From: Pseudoduganella albidiflava
GTDB lineage: Bacteria > Pseudomonadota > Gammaproteobacteria > Burkholderiales > Burkholderiaceae_D
Length of the DNA stretch: 64,000 nt
Assembly: GCF_004322755.1 (NCBI RefSeq)
Contig: NZ_CP036401.1
Coordinates: 496,001 to 560,000, forward strand
Direction: 5' to 3'
Shown here: one piece after another, positions 8,919 to 17,398 of the stretch
Position numbering within the stretch: position 1 is the stretch's first letter
Layout of the letters: the number at the start of each line of letters is the position of its first letter
The notes under the pieces: generated by a model
The model's database searches: none
Told to the model about the DNA's origin: nothing
The model's input: the letters and a program-made list of their open reading frames with translations, nothing else
Made by a program: the position numbers and the translations under genes

Positions 8919-10103
8919 ATGGCTACCGCCACCAAGAAGACCGATACGAAGAAGCCAGCCGCCACCAAGGCCGCTGCCGCTCCTGCCAAGAAAGCTGCAG
9001 CCGCCAAGCCGGCTGCCGCTGCGAAGAAAACCACCGCGGCTGCCAAGCCTGCTGCGGCGAAGAAGACGACCGCCGCGGCAAAGCCTGCCGCAGCGAAGAA
9101 GACCACGGCGGCTGCGAAGCCGGCGGCGGCGAAGAAGACCACGGCAGCGGCAAAGCCGGCCGCAGCGAAGAAGTCCACCACCGCAACCAAGTCGACCGCG
9201 GCCAAGTCCACGGCAGCGAAGTCGACGGCAACCAAGTCGACGGCAGCGAAGAAATCGACGACGGCAACCAAGTCGACGGCAGCGAAGAAATCGACGACGG
9301 CCGCCGCCAAGCCGGCAGCGAAGAAGTCGGCAACCAAGGCCACCGCCGCGAAGCCGGCAGCCAAGAAAGCCGCGACCAAGACCGCCGCAGCGAAGCCTGC
9401 AGCCAAGAAGACCGCGACGAAGGCCGCTGCCAAGCCGGCAGCCAAGCCTGCAGCCAAGAAGGCCGCCGCCAAGCCGGCAGCCAAGCCGGCAGCCAAGAAA
9501 GCCGCTGGCAAGACCGCCGCCGCCAAGCCGGCCGCCAAGCCTGCAGCGAAGAAGGCCGCAACCAAGACCGCCGCCGCCAAGCCGGCCGCCAAGCCTGCAG
9601 CCAAGAAAGCCGCAACCAAGACCGCCGCAGCCAAGCCGGCAGCCAAGCCTGCAGCGAAAAAGGCCGCCGCCACCAAGACCGCTGCCGCCAAGCCAGCAGC
9701 CAAGGGTGCAGCCGCCAAGCCTGCAGCCAAGGGCGCAGCAGCGAAGCCCGCCGCCAAGGCGGCAGCCAAGTCGGCAGCTCCGGCAGCCAAGCCGGCCGCA
9801 ACGAAGGCAGCCGCCAAGCCAGCCGCCAAGCCAGCCGCGAAGAAGACCGCAGCAAAAAAGCCTGAGGCCGCGCCGGCTACCGCCCCGGCAGCGACTACGG
9901 CCGACAAGCCCGCGGAACAACCAGTAGCGAAGAAAGCCGCTGCGCCGAAGAAGGCCGCGGCGAAGAAGGATTCGGCAGCGAAGAAGGACACGCCGGCGGC
10001 AGCACCGGCCGCTGTTCCGGCCGCCGCTTCCGTACCATCGGCGAAGACGACGCTGGCACCGGCGGCCGCATGGCCGTTCCCGACCAGCACCCGTCCTTCC
10101 TGA
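8919..10103 (+). CDS. Histone H1-like, Lys/Ala/Pro-rich DNA-binding protein
   Basis: 394 aa, nearly all Lys, Ala, Pro and Thr. The start is ATG 8919 after AAGGAG (8906-8911). Two repeat regimes are visible. Residues about 25-85 are 12-residue units like AAAKPAAAKKTT. Later come KSTTATKSTAAK units and then about 17-18-residue units like KPAAKPAAKKAATKTAA. The C-terminus becomes less basic and ends in AAAWPFPTSTRPS, a tail I associate with bacterial H1-like/AlgP-type proteins. Such proteins bind DNA non-specifically and compact the nucleoid. The repeats are long enough to vary in number by slippage. A large hairpin follows the stop. Confidence 0.88.
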   Translation: MATATKKTDTKKPAATKAAAAPAKKAAAAKPAAAAKKTTAAAKPAAAKKTTAAAKPAAAKKTTAAAKPAAAKKTTAAAKPAAAKKSTTATKSTAAKSTAAKSTATKSTAAKKSTTATKSTAAKKSTTAAAKPAAKKSATKATAAKPAAKKAATKTAAAKPAAKKTATKAAAKPAAKPAAKKAAAKPAAKPAAKKAAGKTAAAKPAAKPAAKKAATKTAAAKPAAKPAAKKAATKTAAAKPAAKPAAKKAAATKTAAAKPAAKGAAAKPAAKGAAAKPAAKAAAKSAAPAAKPAATKAAAKPAAKPAAKKTAAKKPEAAPATAPAATTADKPAEQPVAKKAAAPKKAAAKKDSAAKKDTPAAAPAAVPAAASVPSAKTTLAPAAAWPFPTSTRPS

Positions 10104-10153
10104 TCGGCGACGGGCGTGCCGGCCATGCCGGCCGCCCGTCCCGGTTGCCGATC
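10102..10153. other. Long-range hairpin after the H1-like gene
   Basis: Nested pairing overlapping the stop codon: GATCGGC (10102-10108) with GCCGATC (10147-10153), and inside it GACGGGCG (10109-10116) with CGCCCGTC (10133-10140). No T-run follows; it is possibly an mRNA 3'-end stabiliser. Confidence 0.55.
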
Positions 10154-10166
10154 GCGGCCGCTCATC

Positions 10167-10231
10167 GTATCCGCAAATTGTATCCAGTGAGCGCATCCAG
10201 TGAGCGTATCCACTGAGCGGATCCGATTCGC
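10167..10231. repeat. 13-nt tandem repeat x5
   Basis: Five units at exact 13-nt spacing (starts 10167, 10180, 10193, 10206, 10219), core GTATCCAGTGAGC. The middle three are nearly identical and the outer two degenerate. They fill the gap between the H1-like gene and yggT, and no gene covers them. Confidence 0.85.
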
Positions 10232-10249
10232 GGCCTGATGGGCGAGAAT

Positions 10250-10284
10250 ACCGCTGTGTGAGACAATCGCACGGCGGTTTTTTT
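10250..10284 (+). terminator. Terminator immediately before yggT
   Basis: An 11-bp stem (10250-10260 with 10268-10278, two G-U pairs), 7-nt loop and seven T. It ends only 3 nt before the yggT Shine-Dalgarno, so it either isolates yggT from upstream transcription or acts as an attenuator in its leader. Confidence 0.8.
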
Positions 10285-10297
10285 ATGGAGAATGCTC

Positions 10298-10822
10298 GTG
10301 CTTAGTATTGTGATGCTGATCGTCGATACCGTTGCCGTCCTGCTCGGCGGGGTGCTGCTGCTGCGGTTCTGGATGCAGGCGACACGCGTGCGCCCGCCGT
10401 CGTCGGTGGCGCAATTTACGTTCCAGCTGTCGGACTGGCTGGTGCGCCCCATGCGCCGCCTCGTGCCCGGCGTGGGCGGCTACGACTGGGCCAGCCTGCT
10501 CGGCGCGTTCCTGATCGTGGTGCTGGCCACGTCGGTGCGCTGGTTCGCCGGCTACCCGTTCGACCTCATCATGCTGATGGCGCTGCACCGCTTCCTGCAG
10601 TGGATCCTGTATGGCTTCATGATCCTGCTGGTCGTCGAGGCGATCTTCAGCTGGGTCAACCCGCACGCGCCGCTGGCGCCGTTCGTGCGCGCCCTGAACG
10701 AGCCGATCCTCAAGCCCGTGCGGCGCGTGGTGCCGCTGGTGGGCAACCTCGACCTGTCGCTGCTGGTCGCGCTGGTGCTGCTGCAGATCGCCCAGCTCGT
10801 GCTGGACATGCTGTTCCGGTGA
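10298..10822 (+). CDS. YggT family integral membrane protein
   Basis: 174 aa from GTG 10298, chosen because GGAG (10287-10290) sits 7 nt before it; the in-frame ATG at 10292 would leave only 1 nt. Two YGGT modules are visible, each with a hydrophobic helix, a SDWLVRPMRRLVPG- or NEPILKPVRRVVPL-type amphipathic linker and a second helix, giving about four membrane segments. YggT proteins are linked genetically to osmotic tolerance and, in other bacteria, to cell division and cofactor assembly; the molecular role here is not known. A strong terminator follows 20 bp after the stop. Confidence 0.9.
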   Translation: MLSIVMLIVDTVAVLLGGVLLLRFWMQATRVRPPSSVAQFTFQLSDWLVRPMRRLVPGVGGYDWASLLGAFLIVVLATSVRWFAGYPFDLIMLMALHRFLQWILYGFMILLVVEAIFSWVNPHAPLAPFVRALNEPILKPVRRVVPLVGNLDLSLLVALVLLQIAQLVLDMLFR

Positions 10823-10840
10823 GGTGTTGATGAGCCAATG

Positions 10841-10866
10841 AAAAAGGCGCCGCGGCGCCTTTTTTG
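10841..10866. terminator. Bidirectional terminator after yggT
   Basis: AAAAAGGCGCC / GGCGCCTTTTTT: an 11-bp stem (10841-10851 with 10854-10864), 2-nt GC centre, and T-runs on both strands. It can also stop the convergent minus-strand unit. Confidence 0.9.
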
Positions 10867-10978
10867 TTTTGGGGTAGAGCTCGATGTGGAGATAGCGGGC
10901 GGGCCGCAGGGGTCTGTCCCAGCCAGTTGTCGGCAGGGAGCGGAGCCGACATCGCAGATCGAGGGGACTGATCCTTAT

Positions 10979-11103
10979 GCCGCTTAGATAAGCCCACCCC
11001 AAGTGCAAATTCAGGGGTCAGACCCGGCGGGTCTGACCCCAGCCCTTCGCTGTTGGGGTGAATGCATGCACTTTCGATGTGTCGGGTAACGCTTAACCAG
11101 GCG
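10979..11103. repeat. Dispersed repeat with imperfect terminal inverted repeats, copy 1
   Basis: About 125 bp. The core 10991-11069 matches the reverse complement of 26834-26912 with only three mismatches in 79 bp, and homology continues more weakly to both ends. The ends are imperfect inverted repeats (GCCGCTTAGATAAG on the left, CTTAACCAGGC on the right). The centre is a palindrome, GGGGTCAGACCCG / CGGGTCTGACCCC. It has no coding capacity and resembles a MITE or REP-type element. It sits in the 324-bp gap between yggT and the PfkB kinase, which otherwise holds only the terminator and traces of another GGGGTCTGTCCC-like repeat near 10912 and 11110. Confidence 0.8.
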
Positions 11104-11146
11104 ACATCAGGGACAGACAACTGTACGCCACCGCCATCAGCAACCT

Positions 11147-12082
11147 CTAGAACCTGTACCCGAACGCCTGCTCGAACCGGTCCGCGATCTCTTCCCGCGT
11201 GAACCAGTGGTTCTGCGCGCCCTTGTGGGCGATCTTGATCGCGCCCAGCAGGCTGGCCAGCCGGCCGGTGGTTTCCCAGCCCAGGTCGTGCGACAGGCCG
11301 TACAGCAGGCCGGCGCGGTAGGCGTCGCCGCAGCCGGTGGGGTCCAGCACGGCCGCTTCCACGGCCGGGATGTCGATGCGCTGGCCCGCCGTGTAGATCT
11401 CCGAACCCTTCTCGCCGCGCGTGACGATCAGGGCTTCCACGCGCGCGGCGATGTCGTCCAGCGCCAGGCCGGTGCGGTCCATCAGCAGCTCGATCTCGTA
11501 GTCGTTGCAGGTCACGTAGGTGGCCTGGTCGATGAACTTGAGCAGCTGCTCGGGCGTGAACATCGGCAGTTGCTGGCCCGGGTCGAAGACGAACGGGATG
11601 CCCAGGCGGGCCAGGTCCTCGGCGTGCTTGAGCATGCCCAGGTGGCCGTCCGGCGAGATGATGGCGATGCGGGCCGGGCCGGCCGCTTCGATGTCGTTCT
11701 CGTGCGCGAACGACATGGCGCCCGGGTGGAAGGCGTTGATCTGGTTATTGTCCGAGTCGGCCGTGACAAAGCACTGGGCGTTGTACGCATCCTTCTTGAT
11801 CAGGATGTTCTGCGTGCTGATGCCGAGCTTCTGCAGGCGCTCCAGGTAGGCGGCGCAATCCTGGCCCATCACGCCGACGATGCGGGGATCGCCGCCGAGC
11901 AGTTTCAGGTTGTAGGCGATGTTGCCGGAGCAGCCGCCGAACTCGGTGCGCATGGTCGGCACCAGGAACGATACGTTCACCTTGTGCAGCTGGTCGGCCA
12001 GCAGCGTGTCGCCGAAGCGGCCTTCGTATTGCATGATGATGTCGATGGCGAGCGAGCCACAGATCAGGGAAGTCTGGTTCAT
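11147..12082 (-). CDS. PfkB family carbohydrate/nucleoside kinase
   Basis: 311 aa from ATG 12082 (MNQTSLICGSLAID). PfkB signatures: the N-terminal GGCSGNIAYNLKLLGG (ribose-binding glycine motif, about residues 48-63) and the C-terminal DPTGCGDAYRAGLLYG with the catalytic Asp of the GCGDA anion hole. The family phosphorylates sugars or adenosine with ATP. I recall adenosine-kinase-like annotation for this position in Burkholderiales, but the substrate cannot be read from sequence. It follows the DUF3426 gene by 8 nt, so it is the last gene of the accC-prmA-DUF3426-kinase run. Confidence 0.88.
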   Translation of the reverse strand: MNQTSLICGSLAIDIIMQYEGRFGDTLLADQLHKVNVSFLVPTMRTEFGGCSGNIAYNLKLLGGDPRIVGVMGQDCAAYLERLQKLGISTQNILIKKDAYNAQCFVTADSDNNQINAFHPGAMSFAHENDIEAAGPARIAIISPDGHLGMLKHAEDLARLGIPFVFDPGQQLPMFTPEQLLKFIDQATYVTCNDYEIELLMDRTGLALDDIAARVEALIVTRGEKGSEIYTAGQRIDIPAVEAAVLDPTGCGDAYRAGLLYGLSHDLGWETTGRLASLLGAIKIAHKGAQNHWFTREEIADRFEQAFGYRF

Positions 12083-12090
12083 GGGAGTCT

Positions 12091-13269
12091 TCAGGGGTAG
12101 AAAATGGCGATGTGGTAGCCGGAGGCGCGCAGCCGGTCCAGCTCGAAGTACAGCTTGACGGACTGCTCGCTGCGCGGGCGGAAGCCCTGGGCCAGCGCGG
12201 CCTTGCCCAGGTAGTCGCGCGGCGCGAACACGCGGCGCAGCACGGGCTTGTCGGCCGTGTCGTTCAATACCAGTTCGATGTGCGGCCAGGCTTGCACGGA
12301 GCGCGACTGGTTGCGCAGCACGGTGACGAAGCTGTACGTGTCCGGCGCCAGCGTCTGCAGCTCGCCCTGTTCGATCGCCAGCGCATCGATCTGGCGCGGC
12401 AGCTCGACCGTGCAGCCCAGCGGGCCGCACAGCGCCTGCAGCGCCGGTTTCATGGCCGGATAGTCGGCGGCCAGCCGATTGCGCAGCGAGACCACGCCCT
12501 GGCCCAGCAGCACGAACGCGAGCAGCGGGATGCCTGCCATCATCGCCAGCCGCGCCAGGTGGCGCGAGCGCTCGCGGCGCGCCGCCTGGCGGACGAATTC
12601 CGGTTCTTCTTCGTGCCCGCCGGCGTCATCGGGCAGGGCAGTGGCACCACCGGCGCCGGCGGCCAGCAGCGCGCTTTCCGGCGCGGCCGCCAGCAGGTCG
12701 GCGGCGGCGGCATCGTCGGACGCGCGTTCGGCGGCCTGGTTGGCTGCATCGCTGGCGCCATCGCTGGAGCTGTTCCTCGATGCAGGGGGCGGGACGACCG
12801 GTTCGGGTTGGTCGCCGGGTTCGTGGTCGAAATGGTGCAGGTCATCCAGCGCGACCGCCACGATGTGCTCGGACGGCATGTCGAACGCGGGCTCGCGGCG
12901 GTGGCTGTCGGCTGGTGCCGGCTCGGAGGCCGGCTCAGCTTCCGGTTCCGGCTCAGGTTCCGGCTCAGGCTCCAACTCGGGTTCAGGTCCATGCGCCGGT
13001 TCCGGCTCGGCTTCCCGTACGTGGACCGCCACGTCATCCAGGTCCAACTCCAGATCCAGCTTCGGCGCGGCAGGCGCGGATGAGGGAGTAGCCGCCATGG
13101 GCGCGACAGGCGCCACGGAGAAGGGTGTCGCGGGCTCCACGAGCGCCGCATTCCCGTCAAAGATCTCGTTACAGGCCCCACAACGCACGATGCCCCCACG
13201 CAGCTTCAACTGGTCCAGGGCGACCCTGAACACGGTATGGCAGTGGGGGCATTTGGTGGCGAGCGCCAT
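12091..13269 (-). CDS. Zinc-ribbon / DUF3426 membrane protein
   Basis: 392 aa. Residues 1-40 hold a CxxC...CxxC zinc finger (CPHCHTVF, then RCGACNEIFDG). A long acidic, Pro/Glu-rich low-complexity linker follows, with EPEPEP runs around residues 75-105. A single membrane helix (LAMMAGIPLLAFVLLGQG) comes near residue 240, then a periplasmic DUF3426 domain to the end (CGPLGC, ASGYHIAIFYP). This architecture is standard beside prmA in beta-proteobacteria; its function is unknown. The N-terminal finger is expected in the cytoplasm. It lies between prmA and the kinase with gaps of 10 and 8 nt, suggesting one transcript. Confidence 0.9.
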   Translation of the reverse strand: MALATKCPHCHTVFRVALDQLKLRGGIVRCGACNEIFDGNAALVEPATPFSVAPVAPMAATPSSAPAAPKLDLELDLDDVAVHVREAEPEPAHGPEPELEPEPEPEPEPEAEPASEPAPADSHRREPAFDMPSEHIVAVALDDLHHFDHEPGDQPEPVVPPPASRNSSSDGASDAANQAAERASDDAAAADLLAAAPESALLAAGAGGATALPDDAGGHEEEPEFVRQAARRERSRHLARLAMMAGIPLLAFVLLGQGVVSLRNRLAADYPAMKPALQALCGPLGCTVELPRQIDALAIEQGELQTLAPDTYSFVTVLRNQSRSVQAWPHIELVLNDTADKPVLRRVFAPRDYLGKAALAQGFRPRSEQSVKLYFELDRLRASGYHIAIFYP

Positions 13270-13279
13270 GCGTGCGGCG

Positions 13280-14221
13280 TTACCCTTGGCGTGAAGCAGG
13301 GGCGGTTTCGTCGCCCTTGCGGCCGTACAGGGCGACCCAGCCCTCGTGCTCGGCCCAGACGGACAGCTGGATGAACGGCGCGTACGCGGCGGCCACTTCC
13401 TCGGCCTGGCGTGCCAGCACGCCGGACAGCACCAGCGCGCCGCCGTCGGCCACGCGGCCCGACAGCATCGGCGCCATCAGTTTCAGCGGCGACGACAGGA
13501 TGTTGGCGACGACGATGTCGAACTGCGCGCTGGCATAAGCCGATTGCGCGAAGTCTTCCGGCACGAAGTATTCGATGTCCTGTACCTGGTTGCGGGCGGC
13601 GTTGTCGCGCGCCGAGTCGATCGCCTGCGGGTCGATATCGACGCCGGCGACCTTTTCCGCGCCCAGCTTGCGTGCCACCATCGCCAGGATGCCGGAACCG
13701 CAGCCGTAATCGAGCACCGTCTTGCCGGGCGCCGGATGGGCTTCCAGCCATTCCATGCACAGGCGCGTGGTCGGGTGGCTGCCGGTGCCGAATGCCAGGC
13801 CCGGATCGAGTTCCAGGATCAGCGCGGCAGGGTCCGGTGCCTCGTGCCAGCTCGGCACGACCCAGATGTTCTTGCCGATGTGGATCGGCTCGAACTGCGA
13901 TTGCGTCAGGCGCACCCAGTCTTCATCGGCCACGCTGCGCGTGGTGTAGGCCGGCAGGGCCTTCAGGCCCACGGCGCGGGCCGCTGCGGCCACGATGAAC
14001 GAGTGATCGGCATCGACGTCGGCCAGGGCCACCACGCGGCTGTGTTCCCACGCCGCTTCCTTCGGCTCCATGCCCGGTTCGCCGAACAGCGGCTGTTCCG
14101 CTTCGGTGCCTTCGTCCGCATCCTCGACGGAAACGGACAGCGCGCCCGCTTCCATCAGCGCGTCCGACAGCGCCTCGGCATGCTCTCGGGCGACTTCGAT
14201 GACGATTTCGTTCCAGCTCAT
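13280..14221 (-). CDS. prmA: Ribosomal protein L11 methyltransferase
   Basis: 313 aa. SAM-dependent enzyme that trimethylates ribosomal protein L11. The N-terminal substrate-recognition domain starts [10 protein letters not shown]. The catalytic domain shows the SAM-binding [17 protein letters not shown], the acidic loop [10 protein letters not shown] and the [10 protein letters not shown] motif of the active site. Its ATG 14221 overlaps the accC stop (ATGA), implying coupled translation. The C-terminal tail ([11 protein letters not shown]) is a little longer than usual. Function is secure from the family. Confidence 0.96.
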   Translation of the reverse strand: MSWNEIVIEVAREHAEALSDALMEAGALSVSVEDADEGTEAEQPLFGEPGMEPKEAAWEHSRVVALADVDADHSFIVAAAARAVGLKALPAYTTRSVADEDWVRLTQSQFEPIHIGKNIWVVPSWHEAPDPAALILELDPGLAFGTGSHPTTRLCMEWLEAHPAPGKTVLDYGCGSGILAMVARKLGAEKVAGVDIDPQAIDSARDNAARNQVQDIEYFVPEDFAQSAYASAQFDIVVANILSSPLKLMAPMLSGRVADGGALVLSGVLARQAEEVAAAYAPFIQLSVWAEHEGWVALYGRKGDETAPASRQG

Positions 14222-15576
14222 GCACCCGCCTTCGGCATTTCCGCCAGTTTCTGTTCCAGGTAATGGATGTTGGTGCCGCCTTCGATGAAGCGGGCGTCGA
14301 CCATCAGCTCGCGGTGCAGCGGGATGTTGGTGAGGATGCCCTCGACCACCATTTCCGACAGCGCGATCTGCATGCGGCGGATCGCCTGCTCGCGCGTGGC
14401 GCCATAGGTGATCACCTTGCCGATCATCGAATCGTAGTGCGGCGGTACATAGTAACCCGCATACGAATGGGAGTCGACACGCACGCCTGGGCCGCCCGGG
14501 GCATGCCACGACGTGATGCGGCCTGGCGAAGGCGTGAACTTGAACGGGTCCTCGGCGTTGATGCGGCACTCGATCGCGTGGCCGGACAGCATCACGTCGC
14601 GCTGGCGGAAGCGCAGGCGCTCGCCGCAGGCGATGCGGATCTGTTCCTGCACGATGTCGATGCCGGTGATCATCTCCGTCACCGGGTGTTCCACCTGCAC
14701 GCGGGTGTTCATCTCGATGAAGTAGAACTCGCCGTTTTCATACAGGAATTCGAAGGTGCCCGCGCCGCGGTAGCCGATCTTGCGGCAGGCTTCGGCGCAG
14801 CGGTCGCCGATCTTCTCGATCAGCTTGCGTGGAATGCCGGGGGCCGGCGCTTCCTCGATTACCTTCTGGTGGCGGCGCTGCATGGAGCAGTCGCGCTCGC
14901 CCAGCCATACGGCGTTCTTGTGTTCGTCGGCGAGGATCTGGATTTCCACGTGGCGCGGATTCTCCAGGTATTTCTCCATATAGACTTCCGGATTGCCGAA
15001 GGCGGCACCGGCTTCGCTCTTCGTCATCGTCACCGCATTGAGCAGCGCCGCTTCGGTATGCACCACGCGCATGCCGCGGCCACCGCCGCCGCCAGCCGCC
15101 TTGATGATGACCGGATAGCCGACCTTGCGGGCAATCTGCACGATCGCCTTCGGATCTTCCGGCAACGCGCCGTCGGAACCAGGCACGCAGGGCACGCCCG
15201 CCTTGATCATCGCCTGCTTGGCCGAGACCTTGTCGCCCATCAGGCGGATCGAGTCGGAACGGGGGCCGATGAACACGAAGCCGGATTTTTCGACACGTTC
15301 GGCGAAATCGGCGTTTTCGGACAGGAAGCCATAGCCGGGGTGGATCGCCTCGGCGTCGGTGACTTCGGCCGCGCTGATGATGGCGGGCATGTTCAGGTAG
15401 GACAGGCTCGACGAAGCCGGGCCGATGCAGACGGATTCATCGGCCAGTTTGACGTATTTCGCGTCCTTGTCGGCTTCGGAGTGCACGACGACCGTCTTGA
15501 TGCCCATCTCGCGGCAGGCGCGCTGGATACGCAGCGCGATTTCACCACGATTGGCAATGAGGATTTTTTCAAACAT
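14218..15576 (-). CDS. accC: Acetyl-CoA carboxylase, biotin carboxylase subunit
   Basis: 452 aa, normal family length. It carboxylates biotin on AccB with ATP and bicarbonate, the first step of fatty-acid synthesis. The start is taken at 15576 ([14 protein letters not shown]), the conserved N-terminus; an in-frame upstream ATG would add a non-homologous 29 residues. Visible motifs are the ATP-grasp glycine loop [47 protein letters not shown] and [14 protein letters not shown] with catalytic Glu/Asn/Arg. It lies 112 bp after accB and overlaps prmA by 4 nt. Confidence 0.97.
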   Translation of the reverse strand: MFEKILIANRGEIALRIQRACREMGIKTVVVHSEADKDAKYVKLADESVCIGPASSSLSYLNMPAIISAAEVTDAEAIHPGYGFLSENADFAERVEKSGFVFIGPRSDSIRLMGDKVSAKQAMIKAGVPCVPGSDGALPEDPKAIVQIARKVGYPVIIKAAGGGGGRGMRVVHTEAALLNAVTMTKSEAGAAFGNPEVYMEKYLENPRHVEIQILADEHKNAVWLGERDCSMQRRHQKVIEEAPAPGIPRKLIEKIGDRCAEACRKIGYRGAGTFEFLYENGEFYFIEMNTRVQVEHPVTEMITGIDIVQEQIRIACGERLRFRQRDVMLSGHAIECRINAEDPFKFTPSPGRITSWHAPGGPGVRVDSHSYAGYYVPPHYDSMIGKVITYGATREQAIRRMQIALSEMVVEGILTNIPLHRELMVDARFIEGGTNIHYLEQKLAEMPKAGA

Positions 15577-15688
15577 GGCTAGTTCTATGTTTGCGAACAC
15601 CCGGGCGTGCCGGGTGTCCTGGGAGAGGGAGCTAACGTGGCGGCTGGGCCGCCGGACCGGCACGCGCCGGCCCTCATCGGCCTATGGA

Positions 15689-16159
15689 TCAGCCGATGAC
15701 GAACAGCGGCTGGCCGAATTCGACCGGCTGGCCGTTCTCGACGAGAACCTGGGTGATCGTGCCGGATTTGTCGGCATCGATCTCGTTCAGCAGCTTCATC
15801 GCTTCGATGATGCACAGCGTATCGCCTTCCTTCACGGTCGCGCCCACTTCGACGAACGGCGCGCTGCCTGGTGCGGAAGAACGGTAGAACGTGCCGACCA
15901 TCGGCGACTTGACGATGTGGCCGGTCGGCTCGGCGGCGGCGGCCGGCACGGCCGGTGCGGCGGCAGGCGCGGGAGCCGGCGCGGCGGCAGGCATGTACTG
16001 GGTCGGCGCGCCGCCCTGCGGCATCATCACGACCTGGTTTTGCGGCATGGCGGACGACTTGACGATGCGCACCTTGCTCTCGCCTTCGGTCACTTCGAGT
16101 TCTGCAATATCCGATTCGGCAACCAAGTCAATCAAAGTCTTGAGCTTGCGTAGATCCAT
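15689..16159 (-). CDS. accB: Acetyl-CoA carboxylase biotin carboxyl carrier protein
   Basis: 156 aa from ATG 16159 ([12 protein letters not shown]), preceded by GGGAG. The N-terminal dimerisation segment is followed by an Ala/Pro-rich linker (about residues 55-80) and the biotinyl domain. The domain starts with the thumb region [11 protein letters not shown]; the biotinylated lysine is Lys122 in EAMKLLNE. It carries the carboxyl group between AccC and the AccAD transferase. It heads the minus-strand run accB-accC-prmA. An upstream in-frame ATG at 16231 lacks family similarity. Confidence 0.97.
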   Translation of the reverse strand: MDLRKLKTLIDLVAESDIAELEVTEGESKVRIVKSSAMPQNQVVMMPQGGAPTQYMPAAAPAPAPAAAPAVPAAAAEPTGHIVKSPMVGTFYRSSAPGSAPFVEVGATVKEGDTLCIIEAMKLLNEIDADKSGTITQVLVENGQPVEFGQPLFVIG

Positions 16160-16269
16160 CTGAGACTCCCGTCTAATCTTGTTTTGTGAAATTGGCGCGG
16201 CTGCCATGTTAAGCCAAATAAGCTGGCACATAAGCGACTACGCTGTAAATAGCGCGCAGATCGCGTAGA

Positions 16270-16707
16270 TTAACTGCTTCTTAGTGCAAAGTCGATGGCA
16301 AAGCGGTATCCCTCGGTGCCGAGTCCGCAAATCGTTCCCTTGGCAATCGCGCTGAGAAATGAGTGGTGGCGAAAGCTTTCGCGCTGATAAATATTCGATA
16401 TATGGACTTCGACGAACGGAATCGCCACGCCGGCCAGCGCATCGCGCAGGGCCACGCTGGTGTGGGTATACCCGCCGGGATTGATGACGATGAAGTCCAC
16501 CCCTTCGTCGCGCGCGGCATGGATGCGGTCGATCAGCGCGCCTTCATGGTTGCTCTGGAAGGCATGCAGCTGCGCGCCCGCCGAGGCGGCCTGGTCCCGT
16601 GCCGCCTGTTCCACCTGTGCCAGTGTCGTCGCCCCATAGATTCCGGGCTCGCGGGTACCCAACAGGTTCAGATTGGGGCCGTTCAGCAGCAGCAGGTGTT
16701 TTGCCAT
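16270..16707 (-). CDS. aroQ: 3-dehydroquinate dehydratase, type II
   Basis: 145 aa, the usual size for the type II dodecameric enzyme. It converts 3-dehydroquinate to 3-dehydroshikimate. Conserved sites: [18 protein letters not shown] with catalytic Arg and Tyr, [14 protein letters not shown], the substrate loop [17 protein letters not shown], and [18 protein letters not shown] with the general-acid His. It precedes accB on the same strand with a 110-bp gap, an arrangement common in beta- and gammaproteobacteria. A second shikimate gene, aroE, lies at 23.9 kb. Confidence 0.96.
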   Translation of the reverse strand: MAKHLLLLNGPNLNLLGTREPGIYGATTLAQVEQAARDQAASAGAQLHAFQSNHEGALIDRIHAARDEGVDFIVINPGGYTHTSVALRDALAGVAIPFVEVHISNIYQRESFRHHSFLSAIAKGTICGLGTEGYRFAIDFALRSS

Positions 16708-16755
16708 GTTGTGACCTTAGTCCAGCGAAAGTTCCGCATTTTGCCGCCTGACGCG

Positions 16756-16790
16756 ACTATTTGGCAAGAAAAAAGAACTTGCCAAATAGT
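16756..16790. promoter_or_regulatory. Perfect 13-bp inverted repeat upstream of aroQ
   Basis: ACTATTTGGCAAG (16756-16768) is exactly mirrored at 16778-16790 around a 9-nt A-rich loop. It lies about 50 bp upstream of the aroQ start and after tlpA, both on the minus strand. No T-run follows on the minus strand. It may be an operator with a TTGGCAA half-site or an RNA hairpin. Confidence 0.6.
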
Positions 16791-16837
16791 AAACTGAGTC
16801 GTTACCGGAGTGGTGGTGCGGGCAGTGCCGGCAGCGC

Positions 16838-17398
16838 TCACAGCGCTGCCAGATCCTGGTGCAGCTGATCGAACTTCAGCAGGCCGAGATAGGTCTTCTT
16901 CACCTGGCCATCGGCGCCGATCAGCACCGTGAACGGCAAGCCGCCCTGGGCATTGCCGAACTGGCGCGACAGCTCGGTGCCGGCCACGCCATCCACGTAC
17001 AGCGGGTAGGCGATCGGGAACTTCTTCGTGAATTCGGCGATGTTGGTGGGCGAGTCGATGCCGATGCCGATCACCTGCAGGTTCTTGTACTTGCCGCTGG
17101 TTTGCAGCGCCGACAGTTCCGGCATTTCCTTCACGCACGGTGCACACCAGGTTGCCCAGAAATTCACCAGCAGCGGCTTGCCTTTCCATTGCGCCAGCGG
17201 CTGCTGCGTGCCCTGGGCATCGGCCATGGTGCGCGCCAGCAGGGCGTTGACGACGGCGCTGCCGGCCGCGGCTTGTCCGGGCGGGACGGTGGAGGTAATG
17301 GGCGGTGGCGGGGCTTTCTTGTTGATGCCGACCCAGGCGCCGATCGCGCCGAATACGACGGCGATGGCGCCGCAGGCCAGCAGGTGGGATGTCTTCAT
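16838..17398 (-). CDS. TlpA-like membrane-anchored thiol:disulfide oxidoreductase
   Basis: 186 aa. The N-terminal hydrophobic segment (LLACGAIAVVFGAIGAWVGI, residues 6-25) is an anchor or signal. The thioredoxin-fold domain follows with LLVNFWATWCAPCVKEMPEL, whose WCAPC active site is typical of TlpA/ResA-type periplasmic reductases. Later GLPFTVLIGADG contains the cis-Pro loop. It probably keeps cytochrome c or other periplasmic cysteines reduced. Its ATG overlaps the stop of the upstream gene (ATGA at 17395-17398), so the two are coupled. The partner is not identified. Confidence 0.9.
   Translation of the reverse strand: MKTSHLLACGAIAVVFGAIGAWVGINKKAPPPPITSTVPPGQAAAGSAVVNALLARTMADAQGTQQPLAQWKGKPLLVNFWATWCAPCVKEMPELSALQTSGKYKNLQVIGIGIDSPTNIAEFTKKFPIAYPLYVDGVAGTELSRQFGNAQGGLPFTVLIGADGQVKKTYLGLLKFDQLHQDLAAL

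Noticed and set aside
8880..10213. Minus-strand frames opposite the H1-like gene (Leu/Gly/Ala- or Arg/Cys-rich)
   Set aside because: Their repeats simply mirror the Lys/Ala codons of the H1-like gene; there is no ribosome site and no family.
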